From positions 310,001 to 374,000 of the forward strand of contig JADJLR010000002.1 in NCBI GenBank assembly GCA_016710015.1: a stretch of 64,000 bases of DNA, written 5' to 3'. Within the stretch, counting starts at the first letter, position 1. The number at the start of each line of letters is the position of its first letter. A program made the translations under genes and the position numbers. The notes under the pieces are model-generated. The model made no database searches, had not been told where the DNA came from, and saw only the letters and a program-made list of their open reading frames with translations. Shown here piece by piece: positions 26,583 through 36,176 of the stretch. The DNA is from Flavobacteriales bacterium (GTDB taxonomy: Bacteria; Bacteroidota; Bacteroidia; Flavobacteriales_F; PHOS-HE28).

Positions 26583-27080
26583 GTTGTCGGCCGCTCCCAT
26601 GCACGGATGCTTTTCTGAACCGGCCACCAGCGACAATGGGAAGGAGTTCGCCGATACCCCGCTGATCGTGATATAGGTCGGATCCACCCATAGAAAGCCC
26701 GGGTCTTCCCCGGATCCGCAGGCGATCGGTGCATGCCTTGGTCGTACAAGGCGAAGTCGATCTCCATGCCTTGCCATCCTGGAGGTGCGAAATATACTCC
26801 AGTGAGGAGGGCGGCCTGGATCAGGATGGCGAGGCGCAGATGTTCGGTATGCAGCAGAGTTGGAACAGGGTTCGGTAAGGAGTTTCGGAGACTTCAGGAT
26901 GCCTCGAAGATCTCGAACGTCCCGTTGAACAGCGGGAGGCACAAGTGCTCTTCCGCCTGTTGTTCCACCTGTCCATGGAAAATACTTCAATATGAAGCCC
27001 TCAAGACCCACGTGATCGCTATTGGGCGTTGCATTCCTGCCGGATATTCTCTTACTTGCAACAACATTAATTCTCCCACG
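26583..27080. other. 498 bases without a convincing gene
   Basis: Open frames exist on both strands but none has a start, domain or codon use that persuades me. A minus-strand stretch at about 26620-26740 (DPGFLWVDPTY) could be a decayed coding remnant. CTTACTTGC near 27050 may be a weak -7 box for the next gene. Confidence 0.4.
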
Positions 27081-28103
27081 ATGAACCGAATATTTACCCT
27101 TTTCCTGATCGCCGGTCCGACAAGTGTGCTGGCCCAACCCGTTATAGACGTGCCGAACATTCCCTTAGTGGGCGACATCACCACCATTGGCCTGTGCGAT
27201 GACATCGTGGATGCCCCAAGCTTGAACGCCGCGACCGGGGCCATGGTGACCTGGGATTTCAGCGGCCTGAATGAGACCTCCGAAGAGCAATTCACCTTCG
27301 TGGACCCTGCCACCACCCCTTGGGCCGCCAATTTTCCCAATTCCAACCTCTGCGGCGTTAGCTGGGACGATGCGTACAGCTACTACATTGTTGGAAGTGG
27401 TGCCTTGCGCACGGAGGGCAATGCGCTCATCATTCCGGGCACACCTCCCGAGGACACCCTCAAGATCCTCCTGGCGTCCGATCCCGAACTGATCATCGAA
27501 TTGCCGTACACCTTCGGGGATGGATCCTCCGACACCTTCAGCGGCACGTTCCAAGCGGGTATTTTCGCAGGAACGGTTGACGGCACCATCGAACAGTCCG
27601 TGGACGGCTATGGCACGTTGATCCTCCCGAATGCCACCTACACCAACGTGGTGCGCTACCATTTCAACCGCGTTCAAGTGAACACGATGTTTGGGAACAC
27701 CGCCACGCAGACCAAGGAGCAATGGGCCTGGGTTTCGGCCGATCACCGCTTCTGGCTGCTGCTGATGGAGATCAACGGTGACGGGTTCGGTACGAGCGAT
27801 CTTGTTTGGTACGACAAGGACCCCGCCCCGGCCGGTCCCAGTTCGATCGCAGAAACGAATTCCACCAACTTCCAAGTACACCCCAATCCGGTGGCGATCG
27901 GTTCGCCGATAACGATCCAACGAGCCGGGATCCCGTTCGGGACAAGAGCCGAACTCACGGATGCCACCGGTCGCCTTGTGCGCACGTACGGCAGCGTTGC
28001 CACCACGCTCGCCACGGACGGCTTGATGGCCGGGGCCTATGTGCTTCGCCTGACGGACACCAATGGAACAACGATGGCCACCACACGTGTGATCCTGCGT
28101 TGA
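27081..28103 (+). CDS. Secreted protein with T9SS tail
   Basis: The start at 27081 gives the signal peptide MNRIFTLFLIAGPTSVLA and 340 residues. The body is a beta-rich domain with no family I recognise (MVTWDFSGLNETSEEQFTFV, LPYTFGDGSSDTFSGTF, YGTLILPNATYTNVVRY), similar in style to many Bacteroidota surface proteins. The C-terminal tail FQVHPNPVAIGSPITIQ, LTDATGRLVRTYG and LMAGAYVLRLTD is a T9SS type A signal. The OmpA-like gene follows after 20 bases. Confidence 0.8.
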   Translation: MNRIFTLFLIAGPTSVLAQPVIDVPNIPLVGDITTIGLCDDIVDAPSLNAATGAMVTWDFSGLNETSEEQFTFVDPATTPWAANFPNSNLCGVSWDDAYSYYIVGSGALRTEGNALIIPGTPPEDTLKILLASDPELIIELPYTFGDGSSDTFSGTFQAGIFAGTVDGTIEQSVDGYGTLILPNATYTNVVRYHFNRVQVNTMFGNTATQTKEQWAWVSADHRFWLLLMEINGDGFGTSDLVWYDKDPAPAGPSSIAETNSTNFQVHPNPVAIGSPITIQRAGIPFGTRAELTDATGRLVRTYGSVATTLATDGLMAGAYVLRLTDTNGTTMATTRVILR

Positions 28104-28123
28104 TCCGATCAACTCCTTTTCCC

Positions 28124-29098
28124 ATGCTGTACCGCACCCTCCTCTGCGCGTCCGTTGCCGTTCTACTTGCGTTGCCCGCCCTCGCACAGGACGCGGCCGG
28201 TTGCAAGGACCACCCCGTGATCACCCGCTATCCGGGTTCAACGCTGGCCTGGTGCGAGGAGCAGAACCATGTGGAGTACGCCATTGCGCGGGGTCCCATA
28301 TCCGGGTACCGCCAGATCGCGGAATGGACGGAGGTGAGCGGCAAGCGGACGCGCTTATACTACGTCATCAAGGGCACCACCTCCCTGCGCGACATCTACC
28401 TGAACTACCAGAACGCGCTGAAGGGTGCACAGGCCACCATCCTCGCACAGGGCACACAGGAAAAGAGCACCTCGCCAGAGATCGGCAGCCGCACATTTTT
28501 AGGTGTCCACCTTTCACGGAACGAGCTGCCCACGAGCGCGGGGCTGAAGCTTTTGAACGGCTCGGCCACATCGGGCGGTACCTTCTACATCGCCGGGAGC
28601 ATGAGCGCCGCTGGCGTGCCCCTGCATGTGGTGGTGAGCGGTGCGCAATACAGCAGCGAGGAGAAGCTGGTGCTGGTGGACATCATCGAGGAGCTGGCGA
28701 TCGCCACGGACAAGATCAAGGTGAACGCCGAGTGGATGAAGCAACAGTTGGAACTCTACGGCAAGGTGGCGATCAACGACATCCTTTTCGATACCGACAA
28801 GGCCACAGTACAAGCGGCCTCGATGCCGGTGATCGCGGAGATCGCGAAGGTGCTCGGTATGCTGCCCAAGCTGAACGTGTACATCGTGGGCCACACGGAC
28901 ATGAGCGGTGCACTGCAACACAACATGGACCTGAGCAATGCGCGCGCTGCAGAGGTGGTACGGATCCTGACCTCCGATCATGGTGTGGCGACCTCGCGGC
29001 TCGAAGCACATGGCGTGGGACCACTGGCACCGGTTGCGACGAACAAGACCGAAGAAGGCAAACAGCTGAACCGCCGGGTGGAGTTGGTGGCGCGGTAG
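28124..29098 (+). CDS. OmpA family outer-membrane protein
   Basis: 324 residues from ATG 28124, signal peptide MLYRTLLCASVAVLLALPAL. The C-terminal 110 residues are an OmpA-type peptidoglycan-binding domain: DILFDTDKATVQAASMPVI, YIVGHTDMSGALQHNMDLSN, ARAAEVVRIL, GVGPLAPVATNKTEEGKQLN, RRVELV. The N-terminal 200 residues resemble DUF4892-like OmpA-associated domains (YPGSTLAWCEEQNHVEY). It probably links the outer membrane to the cell wall. It lies close behind the T9SS gene and may be co-transcribed. Confidence 0.85.
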   Translation: MLYRTLLCASVAVLLALPALAQDAAGCKDHPVITRYPGSTLAWCEEQNHVEYAIARGPISGYRQIAEWTEVSGKRTRLYYVIKGTTSLRDIYLNYQNALKGAQATILAQGTQEKSTSPEIGSRTFLGVHLSRNELPTSAGLKLLNGSATSGGTFYIAGSMSAAGVPLHVVVSGAQYSSEEKLVLVDIIEELAIATDKIKVNAEWMKQQLELYGKVAINDILFDTDKATVQAASMPVIAEIAKVLGMLPKLNVYIVGHTDMSGALQHNMDLSNARAAEVVRILTSDHGVATSRLEAHGVGPLAPVATNKTEEGKQLNRRVELVAR

Positions 29099-29124
29099 AA
29101 TCGTGTACCTGCTCTGCTTTCCGT

Positions 29125-29799
29125 TCACCCCTTGTACCGCATCGCCACGATGCCCGCCGCAATGAGCCAGCCGATGCCGATCGGAATAATGAGCATGGCA
29201 TAAGTGCTGCGATCACCAAGTACGAGGCCCAGCAATGTGAGCACACCGGCCACGCCGAGGAAGTAGGACCAGATGAGCAACCAACGCGGTACCCAGGTGT
29301 CGCGGCCGGCATTTGCGACCGACATGCCGCCCACGGCAAGGATCATGACCGTGGCAAGCCAGTCCGCCGTAGTGGCGCTGTGACCGAGCGCGGTGGCGAA
29401 AGCGCTGACATCGGCGCCGGCCGCCTGTGCCGGTGAGAGCCCCACGATGATGCCGTACCACAACGGGAAGAACACGATGGCCGATGCTGCACCCACCGCG
29501 TATGCGAACGCCGCAAGCGCGGCAGGCTGTGGACGCGAACGACCGAGCAAAGCGAGTTGCACGCCACCGGCGCACATCAATACCGCACCCATGGTCCATA
29601 ACCCGATGTTGAGTGCCAGCGCTCCGGCCTTCGCATGCGAGGCGATCAGATAGTCCGCCACGGTACCGCCCATCAATGCGGCATCGAGGTCCGTGCCGGT
29701 GGACATCCACGTGCCCGCACCAGCGAGCATGGTGATGGCGCCGATGATGGCGGTGGCCCCGGCGGTGCGCGGGTTCACGATCGTGTTGGTGGTCGTCAT
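29125..29799 (-). CDS. Polytopic membrane protein of unknown function
   Basis: 224 residues from ATG 29799 (MTTTNTIVNPRTAGATAIIG). Six or so membrane helices are evident (AIIGAITMLAGAGTW, NIGLWTMGAVLMCAGGVQLA, AFAYAVGAASAIVFFPLW, WLATVMILAVGGM, WLLIWSYFLGVAGVLTLLGL, AMLIIPIGIGWLIAAGIVAM). I do not recognise the family. It lies downstream of, and on the same strand as, the AraC regulator, which may control it. Confidence 0.7.
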   Translation of the reverse strand: MTTTNTIVNPRTAGATAIIGAITMLAGAGTWMSTGTDLDAALMGGTVADYLIASHAKAGALALNIGLWTMGAVLMCAGGVQLALLGRSRPQPAALAAFAYAVGAASAIVFFPLWYGIIVGLSPAQAAGADVSAFATALGHSATTADWLATVMILAVGGMSVANAGRDTWVPRWLLIWSYFLGVAGVLTLLGLVLGDRSTYAMLIIPIGIGWLIAAGIVAMRYKG

Positions 29800-29871
29800 G
29801 GTCGGCTTGTTCGGTCGGTGAGATCGCAAAGCAAGCTTCGATGGCCCAACCCCGCTTGTACGGGTGTAACA

Positions 29872-30678
29872 TCACAGCGCGAGTTGTCCGGGCAATTCCG
29901 TCCGCAGTGCGCGGTAGCGACCCGGTGCCATTCCCGCGAAGTCCTGGAAGCTGTGGATGAAATGCGCTTGGTCGTGGTAGCCGTTCGCGTAGGCTACGGA
30001 TGTCAGTTCGCCCGAACTGCCGTGCAGGTGGTGTACCGCACCGACGAAGCGTTGCAGTCTCAGGTAGGCACCGGGAGGCAGCCCCATCCATTCCTTGAAG
30101 AGGCGGTTGGTGTGCATGCGCGAATACCCCAAACGGTCCTCGGGTCGCACGCGCTGGCCTTCCTTGCCCTCGGCCACCATCACCGCCACCGCGCTGCGCA
30201 ATTGTACCGCCTGTGCAATATCCGGTGATCGGACGAACAGCCCATGTAGATGACTTTCGAGCCAGCACGCCTTTTCGTGGAAGGTACCCGGGCCGCGCAG
30301 GTGATCCTCGATCATGTGGATCTCCGTCAAGAGTTCCTCACCGTGTACCGCCCAGTCGCGCACCTCTTCGCAGGGGATGCCGAAGAGGGCCTTCACCGCG
30401 ATCGGCTCCATCTGCACACCGATCACGTGGAAGTTGTGGAAGCTCATGTCCAAGGGCCGCGTGTGCAGGCCCGAGAGGAAGCAGAACCAGGCCGTGGGAT
30501 CGAAGGAGCCGCCCACCCGCTTGCCTTCCACGCGGTCCATGCGCGGACCGAGATTGAAGATGAGTTCCACCTTGCCGCTGGGAAGGATGCGCCATGCACT
30601 ACTGCCAGATGAGCGCTGTTCCCAGATCACATGCACCAAGGGTGCGAGCGAATGCGGGATATGGAAATTGACCTCCAT
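29872..30678 (-). CDS. AraC family transcriptional regulator
   Basis: 268 residues. The C-terminal 110 residues hold the two AraC helix-turn-helix units (LGYSRMHTNRLFKEWMGLPP, GAYLRLQRFVGAV, then LTSVAYANGYHDQAHFIHSF, QDFAGMAPGRYR). The N-terminal half resembles the DUF6597-type sensory domain found in this group (IPHSLAPLVHVIWEQRS, LPSGKVELIFNLG). Ligand unknown. The next gene downstream, on the same strand, is a membrane protein and a candidate target. Confidence 0.88.
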   Translation of the reverse strand: MEVNFHIPHSLAPLVHVIWEQRSSGSSAWRILPSGKVELIFNLGPRMDRVEGKRVGGSFDPTAWFCFLSGLHTRPLDMSFHNFHVIGVQMEPIAVKALFGIPCEEVRDWAVHGEELLTEIHMIEDHLRGPGTFHEKACWLESHLHGLFVRSPDIAQAVQLRSAVAVMVAEGKEGQRVRPEDRLGYSRMHTNRLFKEWMGLPPGAYLRLQRFVGAVHHLHGSSGELTSVAYANGYHDQAHFIHSFQDFAGMAPGRYRALRTELPGQLAL

Positions 30679-30902
30679 GGTGGATCTTCTACGGTAGTTC
30701 CTTGCCGAAGCGCATCCAACTTAAGCAACAGCCATGAATGCACGCGCATTTCCGCACAAGCGTTCCGTATGCGCGGCGGACCTCGATGCCTGACCGGCTA
30801 CCCGTTCAACATCCGCCGTTCATGAAGTGGGTTCGGCCGAATGTCGCGTTGCTTGAACGTTTCGAGAAGACATGGATACACCTTGTTGAAAACCATCAGG
30901 CC

Positions 30903-33900
30903 ATGTCATTCCGTACCCGGACCCCTCCTGCTGTATCGCCCTTCAGCCTTCGCCTTCATGTGCTTTCCTACGGTTTCGTCCTCGGGGCAATGCTCGTGGT
31001 GCAATCGAGTCATGCGCAGATCACCGTGACCGCCGAGCAGCGATGGGCCACCTACCTCGGAGGCGAAGCGGATGACCAGGTATTGAGCGTGGCCACAGAT
31101 GCCTTCGGCCATGTGTATGTGGCGGGACGAACGTCGAATGGATTGCGACTTGGTAATGATACCACGGACGCAAGCGGCCTCACCCACCAAGATACGTTGG
31201 GCGGTGGTGCATCGGATGCCTTCCTTGCCAAGATCGCGCCGCAAGGGTCGATGCTGTGGTGTACCTATTTCGGTGGTGCAGGTGATGACGAAGCCGTGCA
31301 AGTGGTGGTCACCGACATGGATGGCGTTTACCTCGTGGGCAACACCACTTCCACGGAAGCCATAGCCACGGATAGTTTGGGACTGCAAACGGTGCCGGGT
31401 GGAAATGGGGATCTGTTCGTAGCGCGATTCACGGAATACGGAAGGTTGCTTGGCGCCACTTACCTCGGTGGTTCGGATGTGGAGACAGCCACTGGCGCGG
31501 CGCTGGACGGACTGGGTCGTTTGGTGGTCTGCGGCAGCAGTGATGGCCCGAACAGTTTCACCAACGGACCTCTGCCTGTGCAGCCATTCGATGAGGGATC
31601 AGATGGTCTTCTCTTCACCCTCCACAGCACCGACTCGCTGGTTTCGGGGACGTATCTGGGTGGCGCAGGAGATGATGTGATCATGCACATGGCACAAGGC
31701 GATAGCACGGGCATCGTATTGGTCGGCAACACCACCAGCGCCATGGGGATCGCCACTGCGGAAGCCGCGATCCCCGCGCCTTTGGGCGGTACGGATGGCT
31801 TCATGATGAAGTTGGATACGAACCTCACCATCCTCTACGGCACGTACTTCGGCGGTGGTCAGGATGATCGGATCAATGGCATTGCGCGGTACGCGGATCG
31901 CTTCGCCATCTGTGGCATATCCTGGTCGGATAGCTTGCTTGTGGATAGCACCGTGCAGCAGCATGTGAACGCCGGCGGTGGCGATGGATTCTTCGCGCTG
32001 CTGGACAGTGTGTTGGCCGTGGAGATGTACACCTTCGTCGGCGATACCGCCATGGATGCGTTGGCCTCTATCGCATTCGATCAAGGAGGCAGTTGCTATG
32101 CCGTCGGCCTCACGAGTTCGGCGGTCGGAATGGCCACGGCCAATGGTGAAGGGGCTTCCTTGAAAGGTCCTTCCGATGCCTTCGTGTTGCGTTACGATTC
32201 GGCCCAAGCTTTGACCTGGTCTCGCTATCTCGGTGCGATGCAGGAGGAAGAAGGTCGCGCGTTGGTGATCAACGGGTATACCTCTGTGCTCGTTGGTGGC
32301 CGCACCAGTTCGACATCCGGGTTCACGTCACTCGGACACCAAATGGAATTCGGTGGTGGCGATCAGGATGGATCCTTGGTGCGACTGGATCAAGCGATCT
32401 CCACACCATGTTCCGGCATTTGCACCGGCACCAGTACTGGCAATGGATCGGGTGGCACGTGCAACGGGGTATCGAACCCGTTACCGCAGTTCGATCTCTG
32501 CCTTGGCGAATCGGTCAGTTTCATCGCTTATGGTGGCGCTCTTGGAGCTGGTGCAACGTGGATGTGGTACGCCAACGGTTGTGGCATCCCGGAGCAATTC
32601 CTCACTTCCGGTGATACCATCACCATTGCGCCGACTTCCTCCTTCACGCTTTCCGTGCGTGCCGAAAGTCAGTACGGCGCTTCGCCGTGCGAGTCCACCG
32701 TGATCATCGTTCACACCTACCCTACACCGACCATTGCGATCAGCGACTCGGTCTGTGGTGGCGCAGCGATCGACTTCTTCGGACAGTACGCGGATGCCTT
32801 TACGTGGGAATTGCTGGATACCCTGTTGCAGGGTCCCCAGGCGCAGCTCATAGCGCCGTGGATCACCGCTGAAGTACCGGTGGTGGTAACGGCGACGAAT
32901 GGCCCCAGCTGTTCCGTCACCGTGCTGGATTCCGTGATGGTGAATTCACCGACACCACTCCTGTGGCAGGTAACGCCAGCCATCTGCACCGGAGCATCGG
33001 ATGCTGCGATCGCGGTGGATAGCGCCTCCTTCAGTGGGCTCACCATCACCTGGGCGAACAGTAACATGGAGGGCACCACGATCACCAACCTCCTTGCTGG
33101 CAGTTACGCCTACACGTTGCTGGACAGTGCGGGTTGCTCCCTCACGGATGCCGTGGTCGTAACCGAAGCACCCGCGTTGATCGATTCGTTGATCATCACC
33201 GATGCGACCTGCAACACCATGACCGGATCCGCGCAAGTGATCACCACCAGCACCTCGCCCGGCCTGCAATTCGCGTGGGGCAACGGTCCACCCGCAGAGC
33301 CACTGACCGAAGGCTTGCTTCCCGGGTACTACACGGTGACCGCGACCGACAGCATGGGCTGTGTGGAGCATCGGAATTTCCAGATCCTCGCGGACGGCTT
33401 CTTCACGGCCATGATCCAGGCGGATACAATTTGGGCCGATGATGGGATCCCCCTGCTCCAGTGCATCATGGTGCCGATGGACAACGCGGCCATCTTCATT
33501 TGGACACCCACCACGGGTCTTGCGGACCCCACAGCTTCCAGCACCACCTGCACGGTCCTGGAACCCACCACGTACACGGTCCACGTACTCTCGTCCGCCG
33601 GTTGCATGGCCTCGGATAGTGTGGTGGTGATGCCCCGGACCATTACACCTAGGATCGATGAACCGCCGTGCGGAGCGTTCTTCCTACCGGATCATTTCTC
33701 GCCCAACGGCGATGGACTGAATGATGCATTGTGCGTGTTGGGCAATTGCTTCTCGGAACTGCAATTGAATATCTACGACCGCTGGGGGCAACGCGTCTTC
33801 ACGTCCACGGTGGAGGATCCGTGTTGGGATGGCACCAACAACGGCGCGAACCAAGAGACCGGTCCGTATGCATTCACGCTGCGTGCAGTTCGGATCGACG

Positions 33901-33944
33901 GCGATGTCATTGAGCAAGCAGGAACCATTACACTCCAGAAATGA
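30903..33944 (+). CDS. Large surface protein: SBBP-type repeats with gliding-type CHU_C domain
   Basis: 1013 residues from ATG 30903 (signal peptide to about residue 40). Residues of about 45-520 hold repeated SBBP-like blades (WATYLGGEADDQVLSVATD, GHVYVAGRTSN, then WCTYFGGAGDDEAVQ and YLVGNTT, and so on), followed by Ig/PKD-like segments rich in cysteine pairs (about 545-920). The last 90 residues are a gliding-motility-associated CHU_C domain (FLPDHFSPNGDGLNDALCVL, LNIYDRWGQRVF, GPYAFTLRAV), a T9SS type B signal. It is probably a surface adhesin, in the style of SprB. Its stop overlaps the start of the PorP/SprF gene by four bases, the usual adhesin-SprF pairing. Confidence 0.85.
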   Translation: MSFRTRTPPAVSPFSLRLHVLSYGFVLGAMLVVQSSHAQITVTAEQRWATYLGGEADDQVLSVATDAFGHVYVAGRTSNGLRLGNDTTDASGLTHQDTLGGGASDAFLAKIAPQGSMLWCTYFGGAGDDEAVQVVVTDMDGVYLVGNTTSTEAIATDSLGLQTVPGGNGDLFVARFTEYGRLLGATYLGGSDVETATGAALDGLGRLVVCGSSDGPNSFTNGPLPVQPFDEGSDGLLFTLHSTDSLVSGTYLGGAGDDVIMHMAQGDSTGIVLVGNTTSAMGIATAEAAIPAPLGGTDGFMMKLDTNLTILYGTYFGGGQDDRINGIARYADRFAICGISWSDSLLVDSTVQQHVNAGGGDGFFALLDSVLAVEMYTFVGDTAMDALASIAFDQGGSCYAVGLTSSAVGMATANGEGASLKGPSDAFVLRYDSAQALTWSRYLGAMQEEEGRALVINGYTSVLVGGRTSSTSGFTSLGHQMEFGGGDQDGSLVRLDQAISTPCSGICTGTSTGNGSGGTCNGVSNPLPQFDLCLGESVSFIAYGGALGAGATWMWYANGCGIPEQFLTSGDTITIAPTSSFTLSVRAESQYGASPCESTVIIVHTYPTPTIAISDSVCGGAAIDFFGQYADAFTWELLDTLLQGPQAQLIAPWITAEVPVVVTATNGPSCSVTVLDSVMVNSPTPLLWQVTPAICTGASDAAIAVDSASFSGLTITWANSNMEGTTITNLLAGSYAYTLLDSAGCSLTDAVVVTEAPALIDSLIITDATCNTMTGSAQVITTSTSPGLQFAWGNGPPAEPLTEGLLPGYYTVTATDSMGCVEHRNFQILADGFFTAMIQADTIWADDGIPLLQCIMVPMDNAAIFIWTPTTGLADPTASSTTCTVLEPTTYTVHVLSSAGCMASDSVVVMPRTITPRIDEPPCGAFFLPDHFSPNGDGLNDALCVLGNCFSELQLNIYDRWGQRVFTSTVEDPCWDGTNNGANQETGPYAFTLRAVRIDGDVIEQAGTITLQK

Positions 33945-34954
33945 AACGCTTACCTACCCTATTGCTGGCCATCCTTTTCGGAAGTGTCGTGCTTGCCCAG
34001 GATGCGGATCACTTCTTCAGCGGCCGATCCCAAATGCTACTCGACCCTTCACGCGCTGGACTGGATGCCGGTGGTCGCGTGGCCTTCATCCACCAAGACC
34101 AATGGCTGCAGCTGCCCGGATCGTGGCGCAGTGAATTCTTGAGCGTGGACTGGTGCGCACGGAACACCAAGAAGCCGGTGTCCTCTTGGCTCGGGCTGGG
34201 GTTCTTGGCGCGGCAAGAACAACAGGGCGGGCAAGGCAGCCGCTTGGCCAGCTTGGCCTTGGTACCCGCCGTTCACCTGCGCGCTGGCTCGCGTTCGTAC
34301 CTCTCCTTGGGCATGGAAGTGCGCTGGGTAAATGGGACCACCGGTGTTTGGCCAGGCACATGGGGCAGCCAATACAACGGACAGGTCTACGATGCCGCAT
34401 TGCCCTCTGGCGAAACCTCGGCTATCGGCGAGAGCACTTGGTTGGAAAGCCGGGCCGGGATCTCGTGGACCTTGAAGCAGGATAGGGAAAGTGCGCACAG
34501 ACGCGAGCGCAACAAGCTGGTCGCGGGACTTGCTGCAGATCATTTGGGCCGTTTGACCATTCAACAAGAAGGTGCATTCCCAAGCGCCCCACCCATGCGC
34601 TTCACCGCATACGCATTGGGCGAACTGCCGCACCAGATCTGGGACGATGGCTTCTTCGCCGGTGAACTGATCGGAAACATGCAAGGGACATCCTATGCCG
34701 CGCGCTTCAATGTGTACGCCGGAAAGCATTTGCTGAATGTGCTCCACGATGAAGGCGGACCGATGCATATCGGATTCAAAGCCGGGTTGGGTTACCGACT
34801 CCACGATGCATTGCTGGTGAATGCCGCCATGGACGTGAACCGGACCACCTTGGGCTTGGCCTATGGCTGGGCGATGCGTTCCACGGATCGCCTCGCTGCA
34901 GGACGGCGCACCGTGGAGGTCCTGTTGCAGGTGCGGTTCGCGGGTGCTTCATGA
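33941..34954 (+). CDS. PorP/SprF family type IX secretion outer-membrane protein
   Basis: 337 residues, signal peptide MKRLPTLLLAILFGSVVLAQ. It has the PorP/SprF layout: DADHFFSGRSQMLLDPSRAG near the N-terminus, then a 14-strand-type barrel with alternating aromatic strands (LGLGFLARQEQQGG, SYLSLGMEVRWVNG, NVYAGKHLLNVL, AMDVNRTTLGLAYGWAM). PorP/SprF proteins bind CHU_C (type B) substrates and attach them to the surface. It is translationally coupled to the CHU_C protein upstream, which supports that role. Confidence 0.85.
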   Translation: MKRLPTLLLAILFGSVVLAQDADHFFSGRSQMLLDPSRAGLDAGGRVAFIHQDQWLQLPGSWRSEFLSVDWCARNTKKPVSSWLGLGFLARQEQQGGQGSRLASLALVPAVHLRAGSRSYLSLGMEVRWVNGTTGVWPGTWGSQYNGQVYDAALPSGETSAIGESTWLESRAGISWTLKQDRESAHRRERNKLVAGLAADHLGRLTIQQEGAFPSAPPMRFTAYALGELPHQIWDDGFFAGELIGNMQGTSYAARFNVYAGKHLLNVLHDEGGPMHIGFKAGLGYRLHDALLVNAAMDVNRTTLGLAYGWAMRSTDRLAAGRRTVEVLLQVRFAGAS

Positions 34955-35050
34955 TGCTGCGGTGGTTCTGCGATCATCCAACTTCTGGAGTTGGCCCGTC
35001 GCGCATACCGAAGCCACACCGACGTACTCCGCAGCACCCAGTTCCATGTT

Positions 35051-35176
35051 GAAGTGAAGTGCTGCGGCACCGGCCACTTCTTCAGCGACCACAAGGCCGA
35101 ATTGCACCGCGCCCTGATCGACTGGTTCCGGAAGGAGTTGGCGGAGGCGAAAGATCGCCGAACCGACCATTGCTGA
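35051..35176 (+). pseudogene. Possible 3' fragment of an alpha/beta hydrolase gene
   Basis: The frame encodes CCGTGHFFSDHKAELHRALI then DWFRKELAEAK, which resembles the C-terminal end of dienelactone-hydrolase-like alpha/beta hydrolases around the catalytic His (GHFF). Nothing upstream in this frame gives the rest of the domain: it begins only after the stop of the SprF gene. It could be a chance open frame, but codon use is like that of real genes here. Confidence 0.35.
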
Positions 35177-35223
35177 AATGGAAACATCCGATCACTGGTT
35201 CAGTTATCGGAACATATAGATCG

Positions 35224-35231
35224 TACTTTCA
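35224..35231 (+). promoter_or_regulatory. Candidate -7 promoter element TACTTTCA
   Basis: TACTTTCA partly fits TAnnTTTG and ends 24 bases before the start at 35256. No -33 TTG seen. Confidence 0.35.
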
Positions 35232-35255
35232 TTCACGGTCAGTAGATCAAGACCT

Positions 35256-35897
35256 ATGATCCGAGCAGTACTTCTGGCTACCATGATCAGTCTTCTGCCA
35301 TCTCCGGCAACGGCGCAGTTGCTGTATCCTATCAGCGCGACCGTAGAACAGCATGAAACGGGCGTAACGGTTGCCCTTTATGTGAACCTCATGGTCGGTT
35401 GTCCAGCGTTCTACTCCGCTATCTTGACCGAACCGGATACCATGCGGCTCAAAGCCTGTTACTTTACAACAGGCGTGTTCAATATGGCCGGATGCACACG
35501 ACGAGACACGGTGGAATTGATGAATGAAGACCTTTCAGGATGTGTACTTGTCGTTGAGTTCAATGAGGTCGGAAATTTCACTTCTCCGGCCGTGGACACC
35601 ATCCTTGTATCAACGGAACCGCCGTTCCCGCTCTGTGCAATCGGGATCAACGACCGAACAACGAGCTGGTCCACGATCGGTTTTGACCCGAACGCTGGTC
35701 AGCTGTTCCTGCATTCAACTGTGGATGGATCAGCAACGATGGAATGGCATGATGTGTCCGGACACCGTGTTCACAGCGAGCAAAAGTTCCTTCATTCTGG
35801 TGTCCAATACGTGGCACCACCTGCACTGCCGAACGGGGTATACCACATCACACTCCGTCTTGGAGAAAAGACCCGGACATTCCGCGTGGTGCTATAG
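35256..35897 (+). CDS. Small secreted protein with T9SS-like tail
   Basis: 213 residues with signal peptide MIRAVLLATMISLLPSPATA. The body is a cysteine-containing beta domain of unknown family (VGCPAFYSAIL, KACYFTTGVFNMAGC, LSGCVLVVEFNE). The C-terminal 70 residues look like a T9SS tail (FDPNAGQLFLHST, WHDVSGHRVHSEQ, LPNGVYHITLRLGEKTRTF), although the usual YPNP start motif is degenerate. Probably cell-surface or secreted. Confidence 0.65.
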   Translation: MIRAVLLATMISLLPSPATAQLLYPISATVEQHETGVTVALYVNLMVGCPAFYSAILTEPDTMRLKACYFTTGVFNMAGCTRRDTVELMNEDLSGCVLVVEFNEVGNFTSPAVDTILVSTEPPFPLCAIGINDRTTSWSTIGFDPNAGQLFLHSTVDGSATMEWHDVSGHRVHSEQKFLHSGVQYVAPPALPNGVYHITLRLGEKTRTFRVVL

Positions 35898-36000
35898 ACC
35901 GTGTTATTGCGGGCCATTGAACGAAGGATCCCTTACTGCCCTCTGAAATACGGCCTGCTGTTCCTTACCCTGTAACCGCAGATCCAAGAACCTAGGCCGA

Positions 36001-36060
36001 TCGGCCTGTTCGTCCTGATCAGTACGAACCCCTAGCACATACCTTCGGGCGGCAGGGTCA
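36001..36060 (+). repeat. Copy 1 of a dispersed ~70-nt repeat
   Basis: Contains GTACGAACCCCTAGCACATA, then CCTTCGGGCGGCAGGGTC. It aligns with copies at 37125, 38369 and 38733 around TACCTTCG and GGCAGGGT, and is the most diverged of the four. It lies in the gap before the lipoprotein gene. Confidence 0.55.
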
Positions 36061-36176
36061 ACTACAAGCGACCTGGCCAAGCCTCAGCGCCTTCTATTTC
36101 GCATCATTTACACTGTTTTACACGCCTTAACGCGATCGTTCCGAGCGTAGCCCGAGCTTTCCGAAAATCACGAACG

